The position numbers were made by a program, and so were the translations under genes. DNA of 64,000 bases. Origin: Selaginella moellendorffii. Taxonomy: Eukaryota > Streptophyta > Lycopodiopsida > Selaginellales > Selaginellaceae. The notes beneath the pieces were generated by a model. The model made no database searches, was not told the DNA's origin, and saw nothing but the letters and a program-made list of their open reading frames with translations. The stretch covers positions 285,649-349,648 of the forward strand of contig NW_003314385.1 in assembly GCF_000143415.4 (NCBI RefSeq), in the 5' to 3' direction. Of the stretch, positions 48,122-59,400 are shown piece by piece (positions within the stretch are counted from its first letter, which is position 1; every line of letters starts with the position of its first letter).

Positions 48122-49504
48122 ATGAAAAGCAAGGAAAATACAAGATCTGTGAGTAAGAGTTGTAGTGCAAAGGAATGTGAGAATGCTAATTTTGTTTCAC
48201 TACCACAATCTCTATATTACACTCCTGGTTTTTATTACCCATCTGAGAATGTGGAGACCACTATCACGATTGATAAAAATGCTCTTGTTACTTCTGAAAC
48301 AACAGTCCAGAGCAAGAGAAATGAAGAAATGAGTAGCACGGCGGAAAGCACCAAGAAATCTACTCCATAAAACTTTCCATGACATTTGTAATTTACATAT
48401 TAATTCATATTAAAAACTCTGTTGTCTGCCTATATCGCAATCCTCTCATATAATAAGACCAAGGTATATTTTGCAATGAATCCTCATTAAAAGTTTTTGG
48501 GAATTGTTTGTAAATAATAATGAAAGAAATCAAAATTTTTGAAAGACTTAAAAGTAATATCACATCAAAGAATCAACTTTATCTATATTTCCAAGACTGA
48601 AAGGCAATCTCACATGAGAGAATGGTAGCGTGCCAACATGCTCTGCCACTATAATATGGTCTATATTTCCTTATAGTCTATTTCCCTAGACATTTGGCAT
48701 GTGTAGAAAAGAATATATGTGTAGCAAAGTAGGATTTCATCATAATGATAGAGCATGTGTATACACGATAATCTAAAATTTTAGAAGCTCTTATGTTTAC
48801 AAGCAAGCTATGATTATGAAGCCCCATTTCCAAGACTGACATTTAAAGAATTTGAGTATTGTCAGTGTCATACTAAATAAACTTCATTCCTGAGACTACT
48901 TAGGATATAAACTATCTAGAAAAGTTATAGTCATCATAGTTTTTTTCTTCTCCTCCTTGGAAGTTTAAAGAAAGTCACTGCTACTCGTACTTGGCCCTCT
49001 AGCATTTCATATCAATTTCCACCTCCATCCCCAAGTTCTACCAACATTCCACCTTCACCTCCACATAACAATCCTTTTTTTGCTAAGGGCTCTAGTGAAG
49101 TTGAACTAGAGCTCCCTATATGTGAAATTTTGAATCTTGCTACTAGAGAGGGATTGCCTCCAGCACTTTAAAAGCAATGCCACATGTTTTTGCAAGATCT
49201 TGCTCCTGACATCGCAGGACTACTTGAAAGCATAGAACACTATTACATTTGGTGTCCAATATACTACTTTTTCTTGGATAAGACAAATGGCTCTATGGGT
49301 TTACAAAATTTTCTTGAGCACTATAGGAATTGCCCAACAGCAAGTCTGGAAAATGTGCATGTGTGGATGTATAATAGATTCAAGAATGAGTTACGGACAC
49401 ATACCCACTATCGCTTCATGGTGAGGAACAACATCCCCTTGGGAAACACTGCATTGGCTAGTGCAAAATATGGGGTTTTTAGGCCACCCTACAGTGGAAT
49501 GTAA
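48122..49504 (+). pseudogene. Unrecognised broken gene
   Basis: The plus strand has an 82-residue Ser/Thr/Lys-rich frame (48122-48370). From about 48950 a second coding-like stretch is Pro-rich (PPPSPSSTNIPPSPPHN), then reads ELPICEILNLATREGLPPAL, a TAA stop, and MFLQDLAPDIAGLLESIEHY to a stop at 49504. The middle stop suggests decay. The Pro-rich start recalls the module at 20.9 and 53.2 kb, but the rest matches nothing I know. It lies tail to tail with the ParB-methylase-like gene. Confidence 0.35.
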
Positions 49505-49852
49505 CATCTAGAATTACTTTACTATACTATATTATTGTCACTATTAAAAGAAAAAATATAATAAAATGATATTAGTTGTAGGTAACATACCTTGTTCTAG
49601 AAGGTGCTATCATATCACATATAATTATTTACAAAATGTTGAAGGAGGAGATGGCAACACAGAAGTGCTACAAAGTGATGGTGATAAGTGAGAATGATAA
49701 TCTGCAATTATGATATTTAACACTGACACTGACATCTGACAATTTTACTGACATATGACACTTTCACTAACATCTAACATATAACAAGCTTTCCATTTTA
49801 TGTAAGGATGCAATTAACTTTCTTCTGCCTCATCATCAACATCATGATTTCT

Positions 49853-52800
49853 TTAATACTTCCTCCTATATTGGTATTGTGGGGAAGATTCACCTTGCAT
49901 ATGTTGAGCCATGGCTTCTGTATAGTCAGGGAGACTTCCAAAGCCTCCAATTCTAGAAACTCCAGGTGATTGTGATCTATAAAATAGAATTAAACATATA
50001 TTGAAATTTTAATAAACATAATTTACCTCTTTGAGGTTGGAGGCAACTCACGAAATCCTCTGAGCCGGCATTTGAAGAAATGATGTTCTTCAATAGTAAA
50101 CACCGATACCAGAGTCACGTGCTGCCTCCACTATAGAACCACTACCTGTTGTGCAATCAATCACAACACCATCTGGTGGGCAATAGAGCTCAAGCAAGAC
50201 TTGCATTACCAATGGAGTTCGAAATCAATACCCTAAAAACGTGTTGTGGATTTGCTGATCCACAAGGTTGGGTATGATGTTAGTGGAACTGTCATACCCA
50301 AGCAAAACACGTGCTGCACGTTCGTTATCACGAAACCCATCATGTGTGTTTTTGCAGAACGCATGATAGGTCCATATCATAACCTGGAAAATAAAAATGT
50401 TTAGAAATTAGATAAAAATATAAAATATATACTCACCTTTTCAGGCTTCCCTTGGACGCCCCTCGTATCGATGCCAATAGGATCCATGATGCACCCGGAA
50501 GAGAATGATAAAAAAATGTACTTTTGCTGTGCATGTCATAAGCTCATACATCCAGTTAGGGTCATTCGGCAGGATGAAGACAACATGACTAGCTTTGAGT
50601 ATAAGTGCTTCGGACAATAGGAATGCATTGCGCAAGTGGTTAGGTGTGAGAAAGTTCCAATCCTCAACTTTCCCATTGATATATAAAAGACCATCTAGAA
50701 AGTCGAAGAGAATGAAGTTTGCAACTGGGAGCAAGGGCCTTTGTATCTTTTGGCACCAATGGTTGAACTGGCACCGTATATCCACGTTGATGTTGTCTTC
50801 CATGAAAGATGTCAACAATCTACTATAAGAGCTAATGAAGATACCCATAATGCCTCGTTGTGTTATTGGGGACACAGGACGGACCTATAAAAGACCTAAG
50901 TGAATGAAAAAAGCAATAAATAGTATGCTACTGTCATATGGCGTGTTGTCGATGAGAGTTCCTCCTACTCCTTTTCACGAGCATCTCTTCGAGCTAGAAT
51001 GAAATTACTACCAACAGTCATTGCTGCAAAAAACATGTATTACCACCTTTAGTTTGTAAAATTCACTATTTCTTACCTCAAGGTTGACATGATATTCTGT
51101 GAACCACTTGATCATTGTTATTTACTGGTAGAACCTGATCCGGATCTTGGTTGTTTGATGGTTGAATTGGAGCCTGATCCTGGTTGTTTGGTGGTGGAAC
51201 ACGAACTTGATCTAGAGCTTCTCCATCCTCGTCTCCATTGTCACTTGCATTGCTATCGTTGCTAGCATTGATAACTTCCTCACGATTTAGTGTAGATGTC
51301 TCCTTCCCTAGGAGCTCCAACTCCCAAGGGCATTCTATCTTCCATGCCTTCGGAACTTTCGCAAACATTGTTGGGTATATTCCTCCATCCCTTACACCCT
51401 TTGCAACAAGTTGAGTGCAAACTAGTGCCTCAAATGGCATGCCTCTATATCGAAGATACCTGTAAACAATATATATTAAAAAACAGTCTTAGAAATCATA
51501 TTATACCTGTACGTTGCACGTCGCATAAAATAAAGTTGACCATGTTGGCAATCATAAGTTGTTGTGCTTGTAGACTTATCTGGCAGCCACCCCTCTTCAA
51601 TCCCTTCCAATGACATGTTGATGTAGGTGTCGAAAGACATGAATATGCCATCTGGGTTGTCACCAATGTGTGGTGCTAAGAACTTCTCACTTTCACTTAT
51701 AGTTTGCATGCTGTAGACAGCCCTTCTCATCATATTCTCAAATAGTTCTTCCAGTCCTTTCTCTTTGTTCATCAAACATACATTGAGGAACTCTAGAGTC
51801 TCTATCTGTTGCTTATATGGAAGCTTCAATTTTGCGATATTGTAAATTATGTCATTTGAAGTTTTGTTCACTGCAAAAGTAACATATGCATAATTAAGAA
51901 AAATGAAGTGTGATAAGAAACTTACATTCATGAGAAGAAATTTCAGCTATAGTCTTTAGCCACTCCTTCGGCCTGTGATTGTCTATAATGCATACTAGTT
52001 TCTTCAACTTTGAGGACTTTGCATGCTGAATTTTATGCTCAATTTGTACGAACTCAGCTGAGAGCTCTTCCCGACTCTTCTCTGGATATGCAAGTTCGCA
52101 AGCATCTTGCTTGACCTTCACCAAAGGCCAAAATCCAAAACAATTAAAAGAGGCTTTCATAAAATAAAAGGGGAAGACATACCTTACACCATAGGAGCAT
52201 AAAATTGATTGGGTTGTTGAACCAAGTTATACCGTCATTTCGAGTGCGTGAGTGCTGAACAAGTGTTGCGAGATCATCACCATAATGTTGGTAGATGTCA
52301 TCATCACTTAAGTCTGCCAAAAATTGAAGTTGTTTGATGTTATGGACAAGGTTTTGTTTTTGAACAGCGAACTACCCAAGCCTACATTTAAACACAATAA
52401 AACAAGTTAAAGTGGAGTTAGAGGTAAAACTATAAAACTTACGCATTGATCTTTTGACAGGCCAAGATAAGTTTGTTGATATCCAAACGTCCCCTCGCGT
52501 AGACATGGCCAACTGGAACGTTGATATAGTAGATGGGATTATTGCGAAAATGATCGTCGATACACTTTATCCAAGCTCCATATCAGTGGTTACCGTCAAT
52601 AATTTGGAACATTGTCCCCGCAAGTTGTCGAGTCTTAGGATGTCTGATAAGCATGTCATCAAATTCTAGGAACTTCCTCCTCCAAATAGGATCCCAGCTA
52701 TTTACAATCTCGGGTGTGACAGTAATGATCTCTATTATTTCTGGCTTGCAAAAAGAGACTAGAACATACCGATATTTGTTGCAAGGCCATTCTGTTTGAA

Positions 52801-53427
52801 TAAGTTGTATATATCCGGGTTGACATACTTGGATGCTATGCGGACAAGGTTCGTCTGCTGCAAACGGCAAAAGGGGATTTCTTTGATCAAGTCACAAGGG
52901 CCTAGCCACTTGAGCGCCTCAAGTGTTTGGTGAACTGTTTTTTCCCTTGTCTGCATAACAGTCTCTTGGAAGCGCTTGTCCACCACATTGTTAGGAAGGT
53001 CTACAACTCTTTCAACGCTATGCTGTTCCTCAGGTTCCCTATCGTGAACACCACTAGATTGCCCAACTTCAAGGATTTGTGCTGGTGGTGTGCTAGTGAG
53101 GAGTAAAGCTGGAGGTGGCAGTGGTGATGGTGGAGGTGGTGGTGGTGGTGATGGCAGCGGGGGCGGAGGCAATAGTGGCAGTGGTGGTGGCAATGGTGGT
53201 GGTGGCGGTGGTGATGGCGGTGGTGGAGGTGGTGATGGAGGTGGTGGAGGTGGCGATAGTAGTGGTGGAGATGGTGATGGTGGAGGTGATAGTGGTGGAG
53301 GCAGTGAATCTCTAACTAAATGTCTTTCTATTGTGCCAATGGACATGTCGATCGTGATGTTGTCGTCAGTGCCAAATTGAACTTCTCTGGCTTCAACAAC
53401 CTTTTTATGTGTTACAATTTTCCTTTT
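49853..53427 (-). pseudogene. ParB-like / DNA methyltransferase-like fusion gene, decayed
   Basis: Coding blocks on the minus strand: 53427-52443 (Pro-rich start, then ParB-like), 52381-52183, 52115-51926, 51870-51507, 51459-51078, 51024-50932, 50886-50445, 50393-50029 and 49979-49853; most joins have GT-AG borders. ParB/sulfiredoxin-like marker: GTMFQIIDGNH followed by a stop where Arg is expected (CGA to TGA), then YGAWIKCIDD. Methylase markers: a region where motif IV (DPPY) should be (ILFDFLDGLLY), then ALILKASHVVFILPNDPNW, then motif I late in the protein (DGVVIDCTTGSGSIVEAARD), the order of beta-class N6-A/N4-C methylases. Lesions: a shift near 52770, stops near 52593, 52373, 50975, 50449 and 50250, and a shift near 50122. 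Live paralogs may exist elsewhere in the genome. Confidence 0.6.
53100..53310. repeat. GGTGGTGAT trinucleotide-type minisatellite
   Basis: On the plus strand this is a GGTGGT/GGCGGT-rich tract. On the minus strand it encodes the Pro/Ser-rich run of the ParB-methylase-like gene. Plus-strand Gly- or Val-rich frames here are shadows. Confidence 0.85.
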
Positions 53428-53514
53428 CTACAAGAAAATATTTTTTTAGTCAAACTAAATAAAGATAATAAAAAATTCAAACAGTCAAAGAAAAAAAAAT
53501 CAAATGGGCCTAGA

Positions 53515-53640
53515 CTCCACCTCGGGCACTTTGGTTGCCTAGGGGACCGAGGTTATTCAAATAACCTTGGCCCCTCCGGCCCCTAAAGTGCCCGAGGTCC
53601 AGCTCGGGCCGGCCACCTCAAGCACTTCGGTGGCCGCTAG
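53515..53640. repeat. Palindromic minisatellite, site 2
   Basis: One unit has perfect 13-bp arms (CCTCGGGCACTTT / AAAGTGCCCGAGG) around GGTTATTCAAATAACC. It sits immediately upstream of the ParB-methylase-like gene, as site 1 does for its paralog. Confidence 0.75.
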
Positions 53641-54487
53641 GGCTATTGAATTTTTGGCAAAATGATCAACAGATCAACCATTGGAAAAGTTTAAGAAAAT
53701 TTGTGGAAAATTTTCCATCCCAGAGAAAGAATGACTCTTAATCCAGTGGTTTAGTCAAAGATGAGACCGAAAAGAGAGTCATCAGGGACGAAGGATCAAA
53801 CACATAAATCTTCTCTTTTGGAGAGATGATTTGCAACGAGGTGTTAAGTTATTGCTCGTGTTCACATTATGCAATCGAGAGTCCCTATCTTGATGCATGT
53901 TGGAAATGATGGTCTTGCAAGTGGTGAGTCGTGGGATGGATAGTGATGAAGTGCTAAACCATTTTGTCTAGGCTTGCTATTAAAGATTGGGGTTGCAATG
54001 CTCAATTCTTTTTCGGGGAACTTTGCTATTGCTCCTTGAGCATCTTGGTGTTGGATTAGTTTTGAGATTGGTCAGAAAGAGAGTGGCATGAGTTTGTCCG
54101 TGTTGTGAACAAAAGTTAGTGGTGTTGCATTTTGTCGATTCAAGTTGGCACTTGATGCTCATATAAACCTTTGAAGTAATGACATAGGTGTTGCTCATGA
54201 TGTTGCTTGATTGATGATCAAGACATTGTAATTTTTATATCATATCCATGTGCTGATGAGCAATGTGTTTACAAAGTTGTTTGGTTAAACGATTATTAAC
54301 CCCAAAATGGTTGATGGTGAAGTTAATCTACTTACATATAGTAGCATTGTAGTAGCTTTAACTGGATTCTTGATGGTGGTCTATTGTGCTAAACTTGAGT
54401 TGGGTTTGCCTATAAGGTGTTGGAAAAGAGTTGTAGCATTCATTTGTTATGGCTTGTCGGTTGATCCGTTAGCACTTAGAGTAAATT
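53641..54487. repeat. Dispersed repeat R1, partial copy
   Basis: This corresponds to 38330-38960 and 45000-45560 (GTCATCAGGGACGAAGGATC block, ATGCAATCGAGAGTCCCTAT block). It is non-coding. It is cut off at a TRIM element. Confidence 0.55.
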
Positions 54488-55063
54488 GTTAGATGGTCAC
54501 CCAACCCAGTACTATTCAAACCCAAGGACATTTAACCCCAAGTATCCCAAGACCCTTAACCAATTGGAAAAGGGGGTGCACTTTTATTCATGAGCCCTTT
54601 CCTTCTATATTTGAACCCTATGGACCGTCTCTTGAGTCGTTCCCTTTGGTTGTTTACAATCCACCACACTTCCCTGCAAGTTCACACCCTCGTGAACGGA
54701 AGCTGAGAGCCACAGCTCTCCCGAGAGCCCCGCTCTCTTGACACCCTACCCCTCGGGTCGAGCCCAGCGGGAGCAAACTGGACTAGCTAGATGTCAATGT
54801 CAATCAATATGTAGTGTAATTCTCCTAGCCAACCAATAGAGTCGGACTCGAGACTTCTCTGATACCAAATGTAAGCTCCTGAGTTTGGACTTCACGGGAG
54901 GTCACCCAACCCAGTACTATTCAAACCCAAGGACGCTTAACCCCAAGTATTCTAAGACCCTTAACCAATTGGAAAAAGGGGTGCACTCTTATTCATGGGC
55001 CCTTTCCCTCTATATTTGAACCCCATGGACCGTCTCTCGAGTTGTTCCCTTTGGTTGCTTACA
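54488..55063 (-). mobile_element. TRIM (miniature LTR retroelement)
   Basis: Direct repeats at about 54488-54658 (outer end damaged) and 54870-55063 flank only 211 bp. In minus orientation the LTR ends ...CTTACA, followed by TTTGGTATCAGAG, the initiator-Met primer site. A purine-rich tract (GGAAGTGTGGTGGAT) lies before the other LTR. There is no coding capacity. It separates R1 on the left from R2 on the right, so no target duplication can be read. Confidence 0.75.
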
Positions 55064-56068
55064 AGAACCCGAGGTTTAAGGCCTTGGGCCACTAAACGAA
55101 GGAACAGCGCCAAACCCCCAAGCATGGAGCCAAGGAGTGATGGTACTGGTCCACGGAGCAACTGCCAAGCATATAGCCCAAGGAGTGAAGGAACAAGGGC
55201 ATTGAGCAACTTGGAACAGTCTTAGAGTATCCAGCATCCCAATGCCAGGACCAGCAGGCAAAACAGAGCCAAATGAAGTCTAGCGCTATTTCAGCATACC
55301 GGTGGCCTAACGTGAGGACATGGGTACTCCACCAGCTAGCATGGTGTGGAGTTTGGGCTTAGACCCAAGCCAGACGCAGAACAAGGACAAGCACGCAAGC
55401 GGGAGCTAAACTATGCCTCAGGTTGGTCGGCCATGCCCAACCTACCCACTATCCCTACTATACATTTGGAACCCCCCGTAGGCCCCTTTATGGAACACAT
55501 GCTTTGGGCTTTCACCCCAAGCCTCCCTTAGTATTAGGAGTTAGTCTCTGGGACAAGCTCAAAACTTACTAAATATGGAATGGTGCTAGATTACGAATTT
55601 GGACACGGGACAAACACCATTGTGTTCAGGACAATCTCTACATTCCATAGATATGCCAGATGAGCAAATCTGGACACTTTCCATAAATAGCATTTGGGAC
55701 CGAAATGAGACTAACACAAAGGGCATGATAGCGAGGGTGTTTGGCAGACACGGTAAGCTATCATTCAGTGATATTGAGGGACCAATCTCAATATGCGAGG
55801 GTTCTTGTCAAGCCAGTGTAAGACAGAGCAAAAGAGAACTAACAAGTCGGGCCAAGTATACTTAGCTAAATAGACACTTAGGAGTTCCTTCCTTATGCTC
55901 ATCTAGCCAAGTACAGATGCAAAGTCCAGTTTACTAACACTTGAACAAGAGGGGCTAATAAAGGGAACTAGCAATACCGACCTCCTGCCATCATGGCAGT
56001 AAGGTAAGAGTGTCTGTAAGGATTAGCCAACAGGTAACTTTCGAAACTCGAAGTCACATTCGCGACAA
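55064..56068. repeat. Dispersed repeat R2, copy
   Basis: This is colinear with 22555-23541, including the TATAAATAGC-like box (CCATAAATAGC near 55681), and ends CGAAGTCACATTCGCGACA. It has fewer C-to-T changes than other copies, so it may be the youngest. Confidence 0.55.
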
Positions 56069-56461
56069 CCTATGTGAAGTTGTAGGTAGGAGGAAGTTGG
56101 TTGAGTCTTGAAAGTTTGCATTCCTGGACTAAGAGTCATTCTTTCTTTGGGATGGAAAATTTTCCACAAATTTTCTTAGGCTTTTCCAATGGTTGATCTG
56201 TTGATCATTTTACCAAAAATTTAGTGGCCCCAGCAGCCACCAAAGTGCCTGAGGTGGCCGGCCCGAGCTTGACTTCGGGCACTTTAGGGGCCGAAGGGGC
56301 CAAGGTTATTTGAATAACCACAATCCCTTGGGCAACCAAAGTGTCTGAGGTGGCTGGCCCAAGCTCAACCTTGCAGTTTTGTGGGCCGAAGGGCCAAGGT
56401 TATTTGCAAGGTGGCTGGCTCAGACTCAACCTCGAGCAATTTGGCCACCCAAGTGGCCAAG
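56069..56461. repeat. R1 scrap and palindromic minisatellite, site 3
   Basis: 56069-56215 matches R1 (near 23970-24120 and 45790-45930). 56220-56460 holds about two units of the palindromic minisatellite (TTCGGGCACTTTAGGGGCC, GGTTATTTGAATAACC). The LARD copy 2 follows directly. Confidence 0.65.
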
Positions 56462-59400
56462 TGTAAGCCACTAAAATTTTCCATTCTACTTTAGTCACTT
56501 AACCACACCTCTGACCACTTGGAGGAGTCTCATTCATAACCTCCTTAAGTGCAATTCAGGACTTGGGACTTGCTAGTCCCAAGAATGGCATCCATGCCAC
56601 TCAACACTTGCACTTGGTCCAAGTGCTCCATGTGTCCAATCCCAAGACCGACACCTAAAGGTACCACTGACATATCGGCCCGTTACACTAAGGCTATGCC
56701 CATTCACCTTTGCCACACTAGTGGTCCAATACCACTTGCATCACAATCCCGTCTCTCCAAGACTGGGCCAACCATCCATGAGTGGTCATCCCAGATCTAC
56801 TCCTTAGCATCTTTAGGATGCCTACCAACAAGGGGAACAGCCTTCCCCAATATCCCTCTGTCAGTCCCCACTAGGTCCCTTTTTGCCCTTGGCTGTGTTT
56901 GCCAACATTGCCACTGGATCGAGGCCCACAGGCCTGACCACTAAGTCCCATGGTCCTCTGGGACTTCCTCACCACATGACCGTATCCTTGGCCACCACAC
57001 CAAAGGACTGCTCCTTTTCCTTTCCATAGTCTAGGACTTGGGGACAACACTTCAGAACACTGTGGCCTTACGCGAGCCACCTGGGTACTCTCCCCGCCTT
57101 CCGCCTTTGGGTGCTCTAGCCATGGGCTTAGAGCGAGGTTCCGTTGAGCCACGCCTGGTATCCAAGTAGGTAGTGCCACCCACACTTGGACTGGGAGCAT
57201 CGGCCAGTCGATCTCCCGGGGGAACTAGAGCTGGCTCTTGAACACTTCACTAAGCTACCCCGCTTGTCGGTCCATATTCACTCTAGTCTTGGACTTCCCA
57301 GTGGTCAGTTCATCACCCAACACTGGGTTTGGCCTTCCTGGGCCAAACTGGCCTTTTCTGGCCAAACTGGCCTTTTCTGGCCAAACTGGCTCCACTGCAG
57401 TCCTCCCCATTACTATACTTTTGGAGCTCACCAAACCCCCCAGGGTCTGGGAGATGAATGCTTTGGGATTTCACCCTCTCAGACTCGAACTCGGACTCGG
57501 ATTCAGACTCAGACTCGGATTCAGACTCGGACTCGAACTCGGACTCGGACTTTGGACTTGGGCTTGGTCTCGGCCTTAGCCTCGGTCTCGGTCTCGACTT
57601 CAGACTCCATCTCGGGCTCCATCTCGGGTCCATCTCGGACTCCATCTCGGTCCATCTCGGACTCCATCTCGGTCCATCTTGGACTCCATCTTGGGTCCAT
57701 CTCGGTCCATCTCGGGTCCATCTCGGACTCCATCTCAGACTCCATCTCGGACTCCATCTTGGACTCCAGCTCGGACTCCAGCTCGGACTCCATCTCGGAC
57801 TCCAACTCAGACTCCATCTCGGACACTTCCACGTGTCATGTGTTGGTCCTTTTGGGTCCCTTTTTGGAGCCTCGCTTATTGCTCACTTTGTGCTTGTTCC
57901 TCGAGCCCTTTTTTGGGAGTTCCACTCCTGCTCTCGACCTTTCAAGTCGGAGCTTTTGGTCCAAATGTGTTACGCTCGTTTGGCTTTCGATTCGGCCACT
58001 CCACGTGGCACCCTTCCGACTCCACTTTGGGGGCCTAGGGATTTTGTGTCTCACAACTCCACCACCCATAGATGAAGTTCGATGTTCTCATCGAACGGTA
58101 AAACCTTTTAGAAAGTAACACCCGCATGTATTACTATTTCCGTCCTTAGCACCCAGCCAATGTTTGTCTATGGTTTGACACTGAAGGCTCACCATGCCTT
58201 ATCCATTCTCTAAGGAGCATAACCTCTCCAACTTAGAGGCTCATTTGACCACTTGAGGTGGTTCTCTTCTTTTATTGGTTTAGTTCTCACTAAACCGGTT
58301 TGAGACACCGTCTCTATCTCAATTCCACTACTCATTCTCGAGTAGTCTCAGATTCCATCGACATCACCTTTGCACTTTGGAACTTTTAATTTTGACTTTT
58401 CAGAGTTAATTTTCTAGGTGTCTCCGACACCCTACGTTGCACATGGTGCAACTCCACTTCCCTATCCTAGGAAGTTCTTTACTTGAGGGTACCATCACCC
58501 TCTCTTCGATATCGTGCCACCTTTGGCACCAAGTTCCAGTTATCATAATTGGTGCTAGGGCTGCCCACGGCCCTATTATTTGGTTACCTTACCGCTCCTC
58601 CCTTTGAAGCATCCACTTTCGCCAAATTGAAGCGGTTGGGAATCCATCCTTGGGGAAACATTACCTTTCCCACAATCCATTAGCACCCAACACATTAGTG
58701 TTCTCGGCCTAACTTTGCCATTTGGACTCTTTCCCATGATTCCCATGGCTCTTTTCTTAGCCACTAGTCTTTTGCTCCTATCCTTGATCGTTGCACCTAG
58801 CAACATAGGATCGCTACCTCCATTTTTGAGGTTTCCTTTCGGTTCCATAGGAAACACTTGGCTTTGCCAAGTCTAGAGGGTGTTCACCCCTAGTACGTCT
58901 CTTTAACATTTTCTGTCGTGGGCTCTATCACAGCCCAACTTTTTGAGACCCTCCCTTGGATCTCTTGTAGAGACTACTTTCCTTGGACTTACTATGCCAT
59001 AGCATTGACATAGCTCATTTCCCTTAGGTGTTCTTCCCACTTGGTCACTTTGACCAAGCCACACCTTTATCAATAGTTCAAATCAACACTTTGAACTAGG
59101 AATCATATTCCTTAACCCAAACAAAGATTTTGTCCTTATTTAGCCACAAGATCACCTAGTGATCTCATCTTGACCCCTTAATAGGTCTATCAATAGGAAC
59201 TAGGTCTTCCAAACCCTTCTAAGTTGTTGACTATGACCCTAGGGGCATCCCCCACACTCGGCGGTGCGCCCAAGCCAGCCCTTTCGGCCAAGGATCCATA
59301 GCAACTGAGACTTGGGTGTCCCCATCTCATTCACCACGTCCTTGGTGCCCTTTGCACCAAAGTGTTCAAGTTAGATATGCTGAGCTTTCACTCTAAGCAA

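Noticed and set aside
52741-52769. GT...AG stretch read as an intron in the ParB-like region
   Set aside because: Only 29 nt, too short for a plant intron; a frameshift explains the change of frame better.
53090-53380. Gly-rich and Val-rich plus-strand frames
   Set aside because: They are the antisense of the Pro-rich run of the minus-strand gene.
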